From Flavobacteriales bacterium (GTDB lineage: Bacteria > Bacteroidota > Bacteroidia > Flavobacteriales_E > Vicingaceae), in NCBI GenBank assembly GCA_905339165.1, contig CAJPFH010000006.1:62001-126000 (forward strand): 64,000 bases of DNA, written 5' to 3'. Shown here piece by piece: positions 54,772 through 63,514 of this stretch; within the stretch, counting starts at the first letter, position 1; every line of letters starts with the position of its first letter. Made by a program: the position numbers and the translations under genes. Below the pieces are notes generated by a model that had not been told where the DNA came from, did no database searches, and worked only from the letters and a program-made list of their open reading frames with translations.

Positions 54772-54783
54772 AATTTTAAAAAA

Positions 54784-55638
54784 ATGAAACTGAAAATTGC
54801 AATTCAAAAATCGGGGAGGCTACATGAAGATTCCATGCAACTGCTGAAAGAATGTGGTGTGGGAATTAATAATGGAGCAAATAAATTAAAAGTTGAAGCA
54901 AGTCATTTTCCGTTGGAAGTATATTTTTTAAGAGATGATGATATTCCACAGTATGTGGCCGATGGTGTGGCTGACATTGGTATTGTAGGCGAAAACGTAC
55001 TAAACGAAAAAGGAAGCAAGGTGCACTGTATTGAAAAAACGGGTTTCGGTAAATGCCGTTTATCTATAGCAATTCCAAAAGATAGCAACATAAAAACACT
55101 AAAACAATTAAACGGAAAAAAAATAGCAACAAGTTATACCCATATTCTTTCTAACTATTTAAAAAAACAAAAAATAAAAGCAGAAATTCATGAAATAAGT
55201 GGCTCGGTTGAAATAGCCCCTAGTATAGGATTATCTGATGCAATCTGTGATTTGGTTAGTTCAGGAAGCACGCTTTTTTCGAATGGACTTAAAGAATTTG
55301 AAACAGTTTTTTATTCCGAAGCGGTGCTTATTGCTAATCCGCATCTTAATGCTGCGAGAAACGCCCTGCTAAATAAATTACTTTTTAGAATACGTGCTGT
55401 AAAAAAGGCCACCAATAACAAATACATCTTACTAAACGCTCCCAATCATAAGCTAAAGGAAATATGTAAACTACTTCCCGGAATGAAAAGCCCTACCATT
55501 TTACCATTAGCCGAAAAAGGATGGAGTTCGGTGCATTCGGTGTTAGATGAAAATGATTTCTGGAACAATATAGAAAAATTAAAAGCAAGTGGAGCACAAG
55601 GTATTTTAGTAGTTCCAATTGAAAAAATGATTGTGTAA
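54784..55638 (+). CDS. hisG: ATP phosphoribosyltransferase, long form
   Basis: The first, committed step of histidine synthesis. Starts at MKLKIAIQKSGRL at 54784; an in-frame ATG at 54748 lies inside the attenuator terminator. About 284 residues, long form with the C-terminal regulatory (ACT-like) domain, so it is the histidine-inhibited type and needs no HisZ. Periplasmic-binding-like core motifs include VADIGIVGENVL and LVSSGSTLFSN. First gene of hisGDCB. Confidence 0.95.
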   Translation: MKLKIAIQKSGRLHEDSMQLLKECGVGINNGANKLKVEASHFPLEVYFLRDDDIPQYVADGVADIGIVGENVLNEKGSKVHCIEKTGFGKCRLSIAIPKDSNIKTLKQLNGKKIATSYTHILSNYLKKQKIKAEIHEISGSVEIAPSIGLSDAICDLVSSGSTLFSNGLKEFETVFYSEAVLIANPHLNAARNALLNKLLFRIRAVKKATNNKYILLNAPNHKLKEICKLLPGMKSPTILPLAEKGWSSVHSVLDENDFWNNIEKLKASGAQGILVVPIEKMIV

Positions 55639-55661
55639 AAATATTAAGGCAAAAAGTAAAG

Positions 55662-56936
55662 ATGATTCCAATTATTGAATATTCGAAACAAAGCAAAAAC
55701 AGATTGTTTCTAAAACGAAAAGTTTTTGAAAACGATGCATTAGAAAAGGCTGTTTCTGAAATTTTAAGAAATATAAAACAAAACGGTGATAAAGCAGTAC
55801 AGAAATATTCAGCTACATTCGATGGCTACAACAGTTCTACGTTTCTTGTTACAACAGCCGAATTTATAGAAGCAGAAAAACAAATTTCTAAAACGCTGAA
55901 ACAAGCCATACAAAATGCATACAACAATATTTATAAATTTCATTTATCGCAGCAGAATAACGAGTCGCCTGTTCTAGTTCACCCCGGGGTAAAGTGTTGG
56001 AGAAAATCGGTACCTATTCAAAAAGTAGGTTTTTACATTCCTGGAGGAACGGCTCCTTTATTTTCCACTGTTCTTATGTTGGCCATTCCCGCTGGTATTG
56101 CCGGTTGTGTCGAAAAAATAATGTGTACTCCTTGTAACAGTGCAGGGGAAATAAATCCGGCTATTTTATATACTGCCAAACTGTGCGGGATAGAGAAAAT
56201 TTTTAAAGTAGGGGGAGCACAAGCTATTGCCGCTATGGCCTACGGCACAGAAACCATTCCGAGGGTATATAAAATTTTTGGTCCAGGAAACCAATATGTT
56301 ACTTGTGCCAAACAACTTGTACAAAAAGAAGGGGTAGCCATTGATATTCCTGCGGGTCCATCGGAAGTAGCTATACTTGCCGACCAATCAGCAAACCCCG
56401 CATTTGTTGCAGCCGACATGCTTTCTCAGACAGAACATGGTATCGATAGTCAGGCGGTTTTAGTAACCAATAGCAAATCAATGACAGAGAGTGTGCAACA
56501 AGAATTAGAAAAGCAACTTGCCCTCTTACCTCGAAAAGATATTGCTTCCAAAGCACTACAAAACAGCTGCATGGTTTTAGTTACAGATCTTACCGAAGGA
56601 ATTGAATTATTGAATGAGTATGCCCCCGAGCATTTAATTCTTTCTGTGGCTGATACCCCCCAATATGCCGATAAAGTAATTAATGCCGGCTCTGTTTTTT
56701 TGGGAAATTATTCGCCAGAAAGTGCGGGTGATTATGCTTCGGGTACCAATCATACCCTGCCTACCAATGCTTTTGCAAAGGCATATAGCGGAGTATCGCT
56801 CGATAGTTTTATAAAAAAAATTACGTTTCAGGAAATTACACTGCAAGGATTGCGGCAATTATCCGTAAGCATCACTGAAATGGCCGAAGCAGAAGGCTTA
56901 CATGCCCATGCGAATGCAGTTAAAATAAGATTGTAA
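55662..56936 (+). CDS. hisD: Histidinol dehydrogenase
   Basis: Oxidises histidinol to histidine in two NAD-dependent steps with a zinc ion. 424 residues. Zinc-site stretches are SQTEHGIDSQAVLV and APEHLIL, and the C-terminal AEGLHAHANAV is typical. It follows hisG by 23 bases. Confidence 0.96.
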   Translation: MIPIIEYSKQSKNRLFLKRKVFENDALEKAVSEILRNIKQNGDKAVQKYSATFDGYNSSTFLVTTAEFIEAEKQISKTLKQAIQNAYNNIYKFHLSQQNNESPVLVHPGVKCWRKSVPIQKVGFYIPGGTAPLFSTVLMLAIPAGIAGCVEKIMCTPCNSAGEINPAILYTAKLCGIEKIFKVGGAQAIAAMAYGTETIPRVYKIFGPGNQYVTCAKQLVQKEGVAIDIPAGPSEVAILADQSANPAFVAADMLSQTEHGIDSQAVLVTNSKSMTESVQQELEKQLALLPRKDIASKALQNSCMVLVTDLTEGIELLNEYAPEHLILSVADTPQYADKVINAGSVFLGNYSPESAGDYASGTNHTLPTNAFAKAYSGVSLDSFIKKITFQEITLQGLRQLSVSITEMAEAEGLHAHANAVKIRL

Positions 56937-56938
56937 AT

Positions 56939-57970
56939 ATGTTTGACCTAAATAATATTATACGAGAAAACATAAAAAAAATGGAGCCGTATTCTACCGC
57001 ACGTGATGAGTACAAAGGTAGCGAAGGTGTTTTTTTAGACGCCAACGAAAGCCCTTTTAATACAGGATTAAATCGTTATCCCGATCCGCACCATACGGAA
57101 CTGAAAAAAATATTTTCTCAATTAAAAAAAGTGCAACCCGAAAATATTTTATTTGGTAATGGCAGCGATGAAATTATTGATTTAATCTATCGGGTTTTTT
57201 GTGAACCCGGTTTACATAATGTCATTATTTTGCCCCCTACATACGGTATGTATAAGGTGGCTGCACAGATAAATAATGTAGAGGTAAAAGAAGTGTGCTT
57301 AAATGAAATTTTTCAACCTGATGCAGAAAAAATATTCTCAGAAATAAACGAAAATACACGTATTGTTTTTTTCTGTTCCCCCAATAATCCCACCGGAAAT
57401 ATAATTAACAAAGAAGCGATTAAAACGGTATTAAAAAAATTTAAAGGAATAGTAGTTGTTGATGAAGCGTATATTGATTTTTGCGAAGAACACTCTTGGT
57501 TAAAAGAGTTAACTAATTACCCTAATTTAATTATAATGCAAACCTTTTCTAAGGCCTGGGGAATGGCCGGAATTCGTTTAGGAGCAATGTTTGCATCTTC
57601 TTCTGTAGTTGAGGTATTGCATAAAATAAAACATCCTTACAACATTAACATATTAACACAACGAGTGGCCCTACAAGCACTGCAAAATAAAAATCAAAAA
57701 GGGGCTTGGGTTAAAGCTATTGTTTCTCAAAAAGAGATAATGCAAAAAGTATTAGAAACATTGCCTTTTACAGAAAAAGTGTATCCTTCCGATGCAAATT
57801 TTTTACTGGTAAAATTTCTCGATTCAGAAAAAATATTTACCCACTTGTTAGAACAAAAAATAATTGTTCGCAATCGCTCAAATGTTCAACTTTGCTCGGG
57901 ATGCTTAAGAATTTCTGTGGGAACTATGGATGAGAATTTAAAACTACTCGAAGTACTTAAAAATTTCTGA
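56939..57970 (+). CDS. hisC: Histidinol-phosphate aminotransferase
   Basis: A PLP enzyme converting imidazole-acetol phosphate to histidinol phosphate. The PLP lysine is in TFSKAWGMAG, and VVDEAYIDF and FCSPNNPTG are present. 343 residues. It begins two bases after the hisD stop and ends one base before hisB, so the operon is very tight. Confidence 0.95.
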   Translation: MFDLNNIIRENIKKMEPYSTARDEYKGSEGVFLDANESPFNTGLNRYPDPHHTELKKIFSQLKKVQPENILFGNGSDEIIDLIYRVFCEPGLHNVIILPPTYGMYKVAAQINNVEVKEVCLNEIFQPDAEKIFSEINENTRIVFFCSPNNPTGNIINKEAIKTVLKKFKGIVVVDEAYIDFCEEHSWLKELTNYPNLIIMQTFSKAWGMAGIRLGAMFASSSVVEVLHKIKHPYNINILTQRVALQALQNKNQKGAWVKAIVSQKEIMQKVLETLPFTEKVYPSDANFLLVKFLDSEKIFTHLLEQKIIVRNRSNVQLCSGCLRISVGTMDENLKLLEVLKNF

Positions 57971-57971
57971 T

Positions 57972-59081
57972 ATGCAAAAAATTTTGTTTATAGACCGAGA
58001 TGGAACACTTATTTGGGAGCCACCTGATAATTTTCAGATTGACCGATTTGAAAAACTAACATTTATACCCGGTGTAATAACCTGGCTCGGAAAAATTGCA
58101 CGCGAAATGAACTATCAGTTGGTTATGGTTACCAACCAAGATGGGTTGGGTACAAAAGCCTTTCCTGAGGAATCTTTTTGGCCGGTTCATCGTTTTATGA
58201 CAGAAACATTAAAAAACGAGGGAATTGTTTTTACAGCAGAATGTATAGACCGAAGTTTTGAACACGAAAATAAATCTACACGAAAACCAAATACAGGGAT
58301 GCTTACTTCGTATCTGCAAGGAAATTACGATTTAAAAAACTCTTTTGTAATTGGCGATAGAATTACCGATGTGAAACTAGCCATCAATTTGGGAGCAAAG
58401 GCTATACTTTTAGAAAATTACGACTCTCCCAAGGGATGGGAAAAAGAAATTAGCTTAGTAGCAAAAAATTGGAAAGAGATTTATTTGTTCCTTTCCAAAC
58501 ACGAGCGAAATTCTATACACATAAGAAAAACAAACGAAACCCAAATAGAAGTAACTATCCATTTAAACGGATTTGGCAATGCAAACATTGAAACCGGAAT
58601 AGGCTTTTTTAACCATATGTTAGAACAAATTGCCAAACATGCCAACATCGATTTACAAATTAATGCAATCGGAGATTTGCATATAGACGAGCACCATACC
58701 ATAGAAGACATCGGTATTGCCTTAGGTGAAGCATTTGCTATTGCTTTAGGGAAAAAAATAGGAATAGAGCGTTACGGATTTTGTTTACCTATGGACGATT
58801 GCCTGGCTCAGGTTGCCATTGATTTTGGTGGCAGGGCATGTTTGGTTTGGAATGCAGAATTTAAACGCGAAAAAATTGGAGAAATGCCAACCGAAATGTT
58901 TTCTCATTTTTTTAAATCGTTTTGCGATGGAGCTAAATGCAATGTAAATATTAAAGCCGAAGGAAACAACGAGCATCATAAAATTGAAGCCATTTTTAAA
59001 GCTTTTGCAAAGGCTATTAAAATGGCCACAACCAAACACGAACACAATTTTAATTTGCCCAGCACCAAAGGGGTTTTATAA
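57972..59081 (+). CDS. hisB: Bifunctional histidinol-phosphatase and imidazoleglycerol-phosphate dehydratase
   Basis: 369 residues. The N-terminal HAD phosphatase has DRDGT (D8, D10). The C-terminal dehydratase (from about residue 177) has NHMLEQIAKHANID, DEHHTIEDIGIALGEA and EHHKIEAIFKAF metal motifs. This two-domain form is known from E. coli and many Bacteroidota. It is the last his gene seen here; hisH, hisA, hisF and hisI do not follow. Confidence 0.96.
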   Translation: MQKILFIDRDGTLIWEPPDNFQIDRFEKLTFIPGVITWLGKIAREMNYQLVMVTNQDGLGTKAFPEESFWPVHRFMTETLKNEGIVFTAECIDRSFEHENKSTRKPNTGMLTSYLQGNYDLKNSFVIGDRITDVKLAINLGAKAILLENYDSPKGWEKEISLVAKNWKEIYLFLSKHERNSIHIRKTNETQIEVTIHLNGFGNANIETGIGFFNHMLEQIAKHANIDLQINAIGDLHIDEHHTIEDIGIALGEAFAIALGKKIGIERYGFCLPMDDCLAQVAIDFGGRACLVWNAEFKREKIGEMPTEMFSHFFKSFCDGAKCNVNIKAEGNNEHHKIEAIFKAFAKAIKMATTKHEHNFNLPSTKGVL

Positions 59082-59086
59082 CCCCG

Positions 59087-59212
59087 CTAATCGAAAAATT
59101 TTTTTAGCCACCGAAATAACAATCGTTGCGAAACGTACACAAACACAAGGGTAAGTAAAACAAATGCAATGTTTACAATTAAATCTTTCAAGGTTAAAAA
59201 TATTTTATGCAA
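59087..59212 (-). CDS. Candidate small membrane protein, 41 residues
   Basis: An open frame on the minus strand in the spacer between hisB and the amidotransferase, with a TTG start at 59212 and TAG at 59087-59089. It would encode one hydrophobic helix (LIVNIAFVLLTLVFVYV) with a basic C-terminus (QRLLFRWLKKFFD), the usual design of small membrane proteins. No ATG is available and no -7 element is evident, so this may be chance. A frame of this hydrophobic character in an intergenic region is worth a note. Confidence 0.28.
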   Translation of the reverse strand: MHKIFLTLKDLIVNIAFVLLTLVFVYVSQRLLFRWLKKFFD

Positions 59213-59317
59213 TTTTATGTGTCCAACGTAACTACATTTTTAAATAGTCATTAAACAATTGTTTCAATAAAAATAATTTTTTGTCTTCGCAAAAAGCTAA
59301 AGCCATATTTCTAAAAA

Positions 59318-59887
59318 ATGAAAATACTTGTTTTAGATAACTATGATTCTTTTACCTACAACCTAGTTCATTACCTCGAAATGTTTACCAATGCCTCCAT
59401 TAAAGTTTATCGAAACAACCAAATAACAATAAAAGAGGTAGGCCAATACGACAAAATAGTACTTTCTCCAGGACCCGGGCTACCCGATGAAGCAGGCATT
59501 TTAAATCCCCTCATAAAAGAATATGCCCATACCAAAAGCATATTAGGTATTTGTTTAGGGCAACAAGCCATAGCTCAGACTTTCGGTGGTACTTTGCATA
59601 ATCTCAAAAAAGTTTATCACGGAGTGAAAACCCCCTTAACCATTATTCAGCCTAACGAACCTCTCTTTAATAATGTTCCCTCTGTGTTTATGGCCGGTCG
59701 CTACCATTCTTGGGTTGTAGATAATCAAACGTTGCCCCAATGCCTGCAAACAACCGTAGTAGATGAAGAGGGACATTGCATGGGTATTTCACATAAAACA
59801 TACAACGTAAAAGCAGTTCAGTTTCATCCCGAATCGATACTAACCGAACACGGAAAAAAAGTGATTGAAAATTGGCTGAAACAATAA
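59318..59887 (+). CDS. Anthranilate/aminodeoxychorismate synthase component II
   Basis: A class I glutamine amidotransferase, 189 residues. The nucleophile cysteine is in GICLGQQ (about residue 79), and the His-Glu pair in QFHPES. It supplies ammonia to a chorismate-converting partner, either TrpE or PabB, neither of which is in the window. TrpG versus PabA cannot be decided from sequence. It stands alone, just before an AIM24-family gene. Confidence 0.88.
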   Translation: MKILVLDNYDSFTYNLVHYLEMFTNASIKVYRNNQITIKEVGQYDKIVLSPGPGLPDEAGILNPLIKEYAHTKSILGICLGQQAIAQTFGGTLHNLKKVYHGVKTPLTIIQPNEPLFNNVPSVFMAGRYHSWVVDNQTLPQCLQTTVVDEEGHCMGISHKTYNVKAVQFHPESILTEHGKKVIENWLKQ

Positions 59888-59925
59888 AAAATCTAAAATT
59901 TGAATTACTTAAAAAAAACGAATAT

Positions 59926-60714
59926 ATGAAATCGAACCATGAAATTGATTACCGTATTATAGGCGAAGAAATGCAATGTGTAGAAATAGAGCTTGATCCA
60001 CAAGAAACCGTAATAGCCGAACCCGGTAGTTTTATGATGATGAACGATCAAATAAAAATGGAAACTCTTTTTGGAGATGGAAGCAATTCCAATACTGGGT
60101 TTATGGGAAAAATTTTATCCGCAGGAAAACGACTGTTAACAGGCGAAAATCTTTTCATGACTTCTTATACCAACATAGGCAACGAAAAGAAACAAGCCTG
60201 TTTCGCATCGCCCTATCCCGGCAAAATTATTCCCATGGATTTACATCTCTTGGGCGGAAAAGTAATTTGCCAAAAAGACGCTTTTCTTTGTGCAGCCAAA
60301 GGCGTTTCTGTTGGCATTGAATTGCAACGCAAATTAGGTACAGGTTTGTTTGGAGGAGAAGGCTTTATAATGCAAAAATTAGAAGGAGACGGGCTGGCCT
60401 TTGTGCATGCAGGCGGAACCATCATTGAAAAAGTACTTCAGCCCGGAGAAGTGATTAAAATAGACACCGGTTGTATAGTGGCTTTTACCAAAACAATTCA
60501 TTACGATATTCAATTTGTAGGCGGAATAAAAAACACTCTTTTTGGAGGCGAAGGAGTTTTCTTTGCCACGCTAACCGGTCCTGGTAATGTGTGGATACAA
60601 AGCCTACCCATTAGTCGTTTGGCTTCGCGTATTTTACAGTACGGAACCACCACCAGAAAAGAAGAAGGTAGCATTTTAGGAGGTTTGGGTAATTTATTAG
60701 ATGGAGATAGATAA
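59926..60714 (+). CDS. TIGR00266/AIM24 family protein
   Basis: 262 residues from the ATG at 59926; a longer frame overlaps the amidotransferase and is less likely. The family is a beta-helix/beta-rich protein with AEPGSFMMMND near the N-terminus and FGGEG repeats (GLFGGEGFI, LFGGEGVF). It is related to yeast Aim24; in bacteria its function is not known. It is 38 bases after the amidotransferase gene. Confidence 0.82.
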   Translation: MKSNHEIDYRIIGEEMQCVEIELDPQETVIAEPGSFMMMNDQIKMETLFGDGSNSNTGFMGKILSAGKRLLTGENLFMTSYTNIGNEKKQACFASPYPGKIIPMDLHLLGGKVICQKDAFLCAAKGVSVGIELQRKLGTGLFGGEGFIMQKLEGDGLAFVHAGGTIIEKVLQPGEVIKIDTGCIVAFTKTIHYDIQFVGGIKNTLFGGEGVFFATLTGPGNVWIQSLPISRLASRILQYGTTTRKEEGSILGGLGNLLDGDR

Positions 60715-60796
60715 ATCCCTTCCTCAATTATTTATTGCTTATTCTTAATTTAGCTTGTATTTAGCTTTTTGCATACTAAAATTGTGGCAAATAAGT

Positions 60797-60804
60797 TAAT
60801 ATTG
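60797..60804 (+). promoter_or_regulatory. Possible -7 element of porW
   Basis: TAATATTG differs from TAnnTTTG at one base and lies 17 bases before the TTG start of porW. Confidence 0.35.
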
Positions 60805-60821
60805 CACTACATTCAAAACCC

Positions 60822-63452
60822 TTGCTGTTGAACAAGTATTTACCCAATAACATATATGTAAAATTAAGTCTGCTGATATTGGTTTCCTTTTGGTTAGATG
60901 CCTGTTCTACCAAAAAAAACACTTTTACAAGCAGAGCTTACCATAACACCACTGCACATTATAATGGCTATTTTAATGCCCGTGAAATAATGCGGGCTGC
61001 CGAACAAAACATATACACGAATCACAAGGAAGATTATTCCGAAATAATACCCTTGTTTTTATACGGAGATGAGGCCATGTCGAAATCGCTTTACCCCGAT
61101 ATGGACAATGTGATTAAAAAATGCTCGAAAGTCATTAGCAGACACTCCATGTTTATAAAGGGAGTGGAGATTAATCGTTGGATGGATGATGCATACATGC
61201 TCGTGGGTAAGGCATATTTTTATAAAAAGGAATACCCAGAAGCGATGGAAACATTTGAGTTTATTGCCCGGAATTTTAAAAATACTCCTGCCCGTATTGA
61301 AGCCCTATTATGGGGAGTGCGAACCCGCGAACAAACCAACGAAACAAGCAAACTGCTTTTATTACTCGATTTAATTGAAAACGAAAAAAAATTAGACCCC
61401 GTACTTAAAGGACAACTACATGCCCTCTACGCACAACACCATATAAAAAAGAAAGATTACGACAAAGCCATAGAGCGTCTCGAAGCCGCCATACCACTTT
61501 CTAAAAATAAAAAACAACGTATCCGCTACACTTTTGTGTTAGCACAACTTTACCAACAAACAGGAAATTTTAAAAATGCAACGGTTCAATATTCCAACGT
61601 AATTCGGCTTAAACCTAAATACGAAATGGAGTTTCAGGCTCGCATAAACCGTGCCCGAGCCTTCGATTTGGAAGGAGGGAACATTGCCGAAGTAAAGAAA
61701 GAACTTCAGAAAATGTTACACGATAAAAAAAATAAAGAATATAGAGATCAAATTTACTTTGCACTTGGCGAGTTGGCTTTCCGCGAAAAAGAGGAAGCCT
61801 TGGGGATCGAATATTTTAACAAGGCTGCGGCAAGTAGCCTGGGGAATAAAAAACTGCTTACCCAAATCTACCTAAAATTAGCCAACTATTATTTTGAAAA
61901 ACCAAAGTATATACCAGCACAAGCCTACTACGACAGCACTTTACAAAACATGGACAAAGAAGATGAAAGATATTTTGAAATAAGTGAAAAAAATAAAAAC
62001 CTCTCTACCCTTGTTGAACAAATTAAAATCATAGAAAAAGAAGATAGCTTACAGAAAGTAGCCAGATTAAGCGATAAAGAGAGAGATAAAATTATAAAAG
62101 AACTAATACAAAAAGCAAAAGACGAAGAAGCAAAAAAACAAAAAGAACAAAACAGCAACGATATTGTAAACGATTACAATCAAAACAAACAACAAGAAAA
62201 TAATGCCGGAGGAGGTTCTGTGAAATGGTATTTTTACAACCCTACTACCCGAGGGTTTGGTTTCAGCGATTTTAAAAAACGATGGGGAAACAGGCCATTA
62301 GAAGACAATTGGAGACGATCTAACAAAGGCTCGGTAGGCGTGTTTGATGAAAATGGAAACCTTATTGTAAAACAAGACTCCGCTAAAAAGGAGAGCGATG
62401 AAAACGAACTTTTTTCCGAAGAATACTATTTAAAAAATCTCCCATTCAATGATTCTTCTTTACTTGCATCACATGGTCGTATTTGCGAGGCTCTATACAC
62501 ACTAGGGGGCATATACAAAGAAAGTTTTAACGATGTTCCTCGTGCCATAGAAACATTCGAACGCCTAGCAGCAACCTACGACACCAGCCAACACATTGCA
62601 TCTACTTACTATCAACTTTTCAGATTACATCAGGCAAATAAAGACAACCAACGTGCCGAGTATTACAAAAATCTGATTCTCGAAAAATTTCCATATTCCG
62701 ATTACGCTCGTTTGGTAAACGATCCAAATTATCTTAAAAACACAAGAGAAAACCAAAAAAGAGTAGAAAACTACTACGATATTGTGTACGACCTTTTTAA
62801 TAAAGAAGATTATAAAACCGTAATTGTGCGCTGCGAAAAATCGAAAGAAATCTTTGGGCCGCATCACATCGAAAATAAATTCGATTTCTTAAAAACCTTG
62901 TCTATAGGATATACCACCCCTGTGGATACATTTAAGAAAGCACTCGAAATTTTTATTGCCAATTATCCGGCCGCTGAAGAAAAACCTTTGGCTCAAAAAA
63001 TATTAGACAACATCAATAAAAAAATAGCAGAAAACAAACCAAACGATGCCAACCCCGATAATAAAAAAGATGAAGATATTCCAGCCTATGTTTTCGATCC
63101 CAACAAAGAACATTACTTTGTTTTACTGATACCTTCGGATAAGGATCTAAACAAAGCCAAAATAGAATTATCTAATTTTAATTCGGCCTATTTTGGACTA
63201 AAAAAACTTCTGCTGAACAGTATGCTGTTAAACGATTTTTATCAAATTATTACAGTAAAAATATTTAAAAATATGGCCGATGCCCAAGATTACTATAAAG
63301 CCATAAGCTTGAATGAAAAAGAACTAAAAGAAATAAAATCGAATGCCTACGAGTATTTTATTTTTTCGTCAGAAAACTTCTCGCTTTTTTACCAAAATAA
63401 AAACACCGATTACTACCGCCAATTTTTTATGATGAATTATGCCGGTAAGTAA
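60822..63452 (+). CDS. porW: T9SS lipoprotein PorW/SprE, with TPR repeats
   Basis: 876 residues. The N-terminal signal sequence ends in a lipobox (VSFWLDAC), so it is a lipoprotein. CSTKKNTFTSRAYHNTTAHYNGYFNA after the lipobox and several TPR units (VGKAYFYKKEYPEAMETFEF; LAQLYQQTGNFKNATVQY) match SprE, which is needed for gliding and type IX secretion. The start is TTG at 60822 or TTG at 60828; there is no upstream ATG. Acidic, lysine-rich middle and C-terminal regions also fit. Confidence 0.85.
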   Translation: MLLNKYLPNNIYVKLSLLILVSFWLDACSTKKNTFTSRAYHNTTAHYNGYFNAREIMRAAEQNIYTNHKEDYSEIIPLFLYGDEAMSKSLYPDMDNVIKKCSKVISRHSMFIKGVEINRWMDDAYMLVGKAYFYKKEYPEAMETFEFIARNFKNTPARIEALLWGVRTREQTNETSKLLLLLDLIENEKKLDPVLKGQLHALYAQHHIKKKDYDKAIERLEAAIPLSKNKKQRIRYTFVLAQLYQQTGNFKNATVQYSNVIRLKPKYEMEFQARINRARAFDLEGGNIAEVKKELQKMLHDKKNKEYRDQIYFALGELAFREKEEALGIEYFNKAAASSLGNKKLLTQIYLKLANYYFEKPKYIPAQAYYDSTLQNMDKEDERYFEISEKNKNLSTLVEQIKIIEKEDSLQKVARLSDKERDKIIKELIQKAKDEEAKKQKEQNSNDIVNDYNQNKQQENNAGGGSVKWYFYNPTTRGFGFSDFKKRWGNRPLEDNWRRSNKGSVGVFDENGNLIVKQDSAKKESDENELFSEEYYLKNLPFNDSSLLASHGRICEALYTLGGIYKESFNDVPRAIETFERLAATYDTSQHIASTYYQLFRLHQANKDNQRAEYYKNLILEKFPYSDYARLVNDPNYLKNTRENQKRVENYYDIVYDLFNKEDYKTVIVRCEKSKEIFGPHHIENKFDFLKTLSIGYTTPVDTFKKALEIFIANYPAAEEKPLAQKILDNINKKIAENKPNDANPDNKKDEDIPAYVFDPNKEHYFVLLIPSDKDLNKAKIELSNFNSAYFGLKKLLLNSMLLNDFYQIITVKIFKNMADAQDYYKAISLNEKELKEIKSNAYEYFIFSSENFSLFYQNKNTDYYRQFFMMNYAGK

Positions 63453-63495
63453 CTTTTTTTGTTTCTCATCACAAACAACTAAATAAAAAATGGCG

Positions 63496-63503
63496 TAGGT
63501 TTG
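63496..63503 (+). promoter_or_regulatory. -7 promoter element of the aminopeptidase P gene
   Basis: TAGGTTTG, exact TAnnTTTG, 11 bases before the ATG at 63515. Confidence 0.5.
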
Positions 63504-63514
63504 TAAAAAAAACC

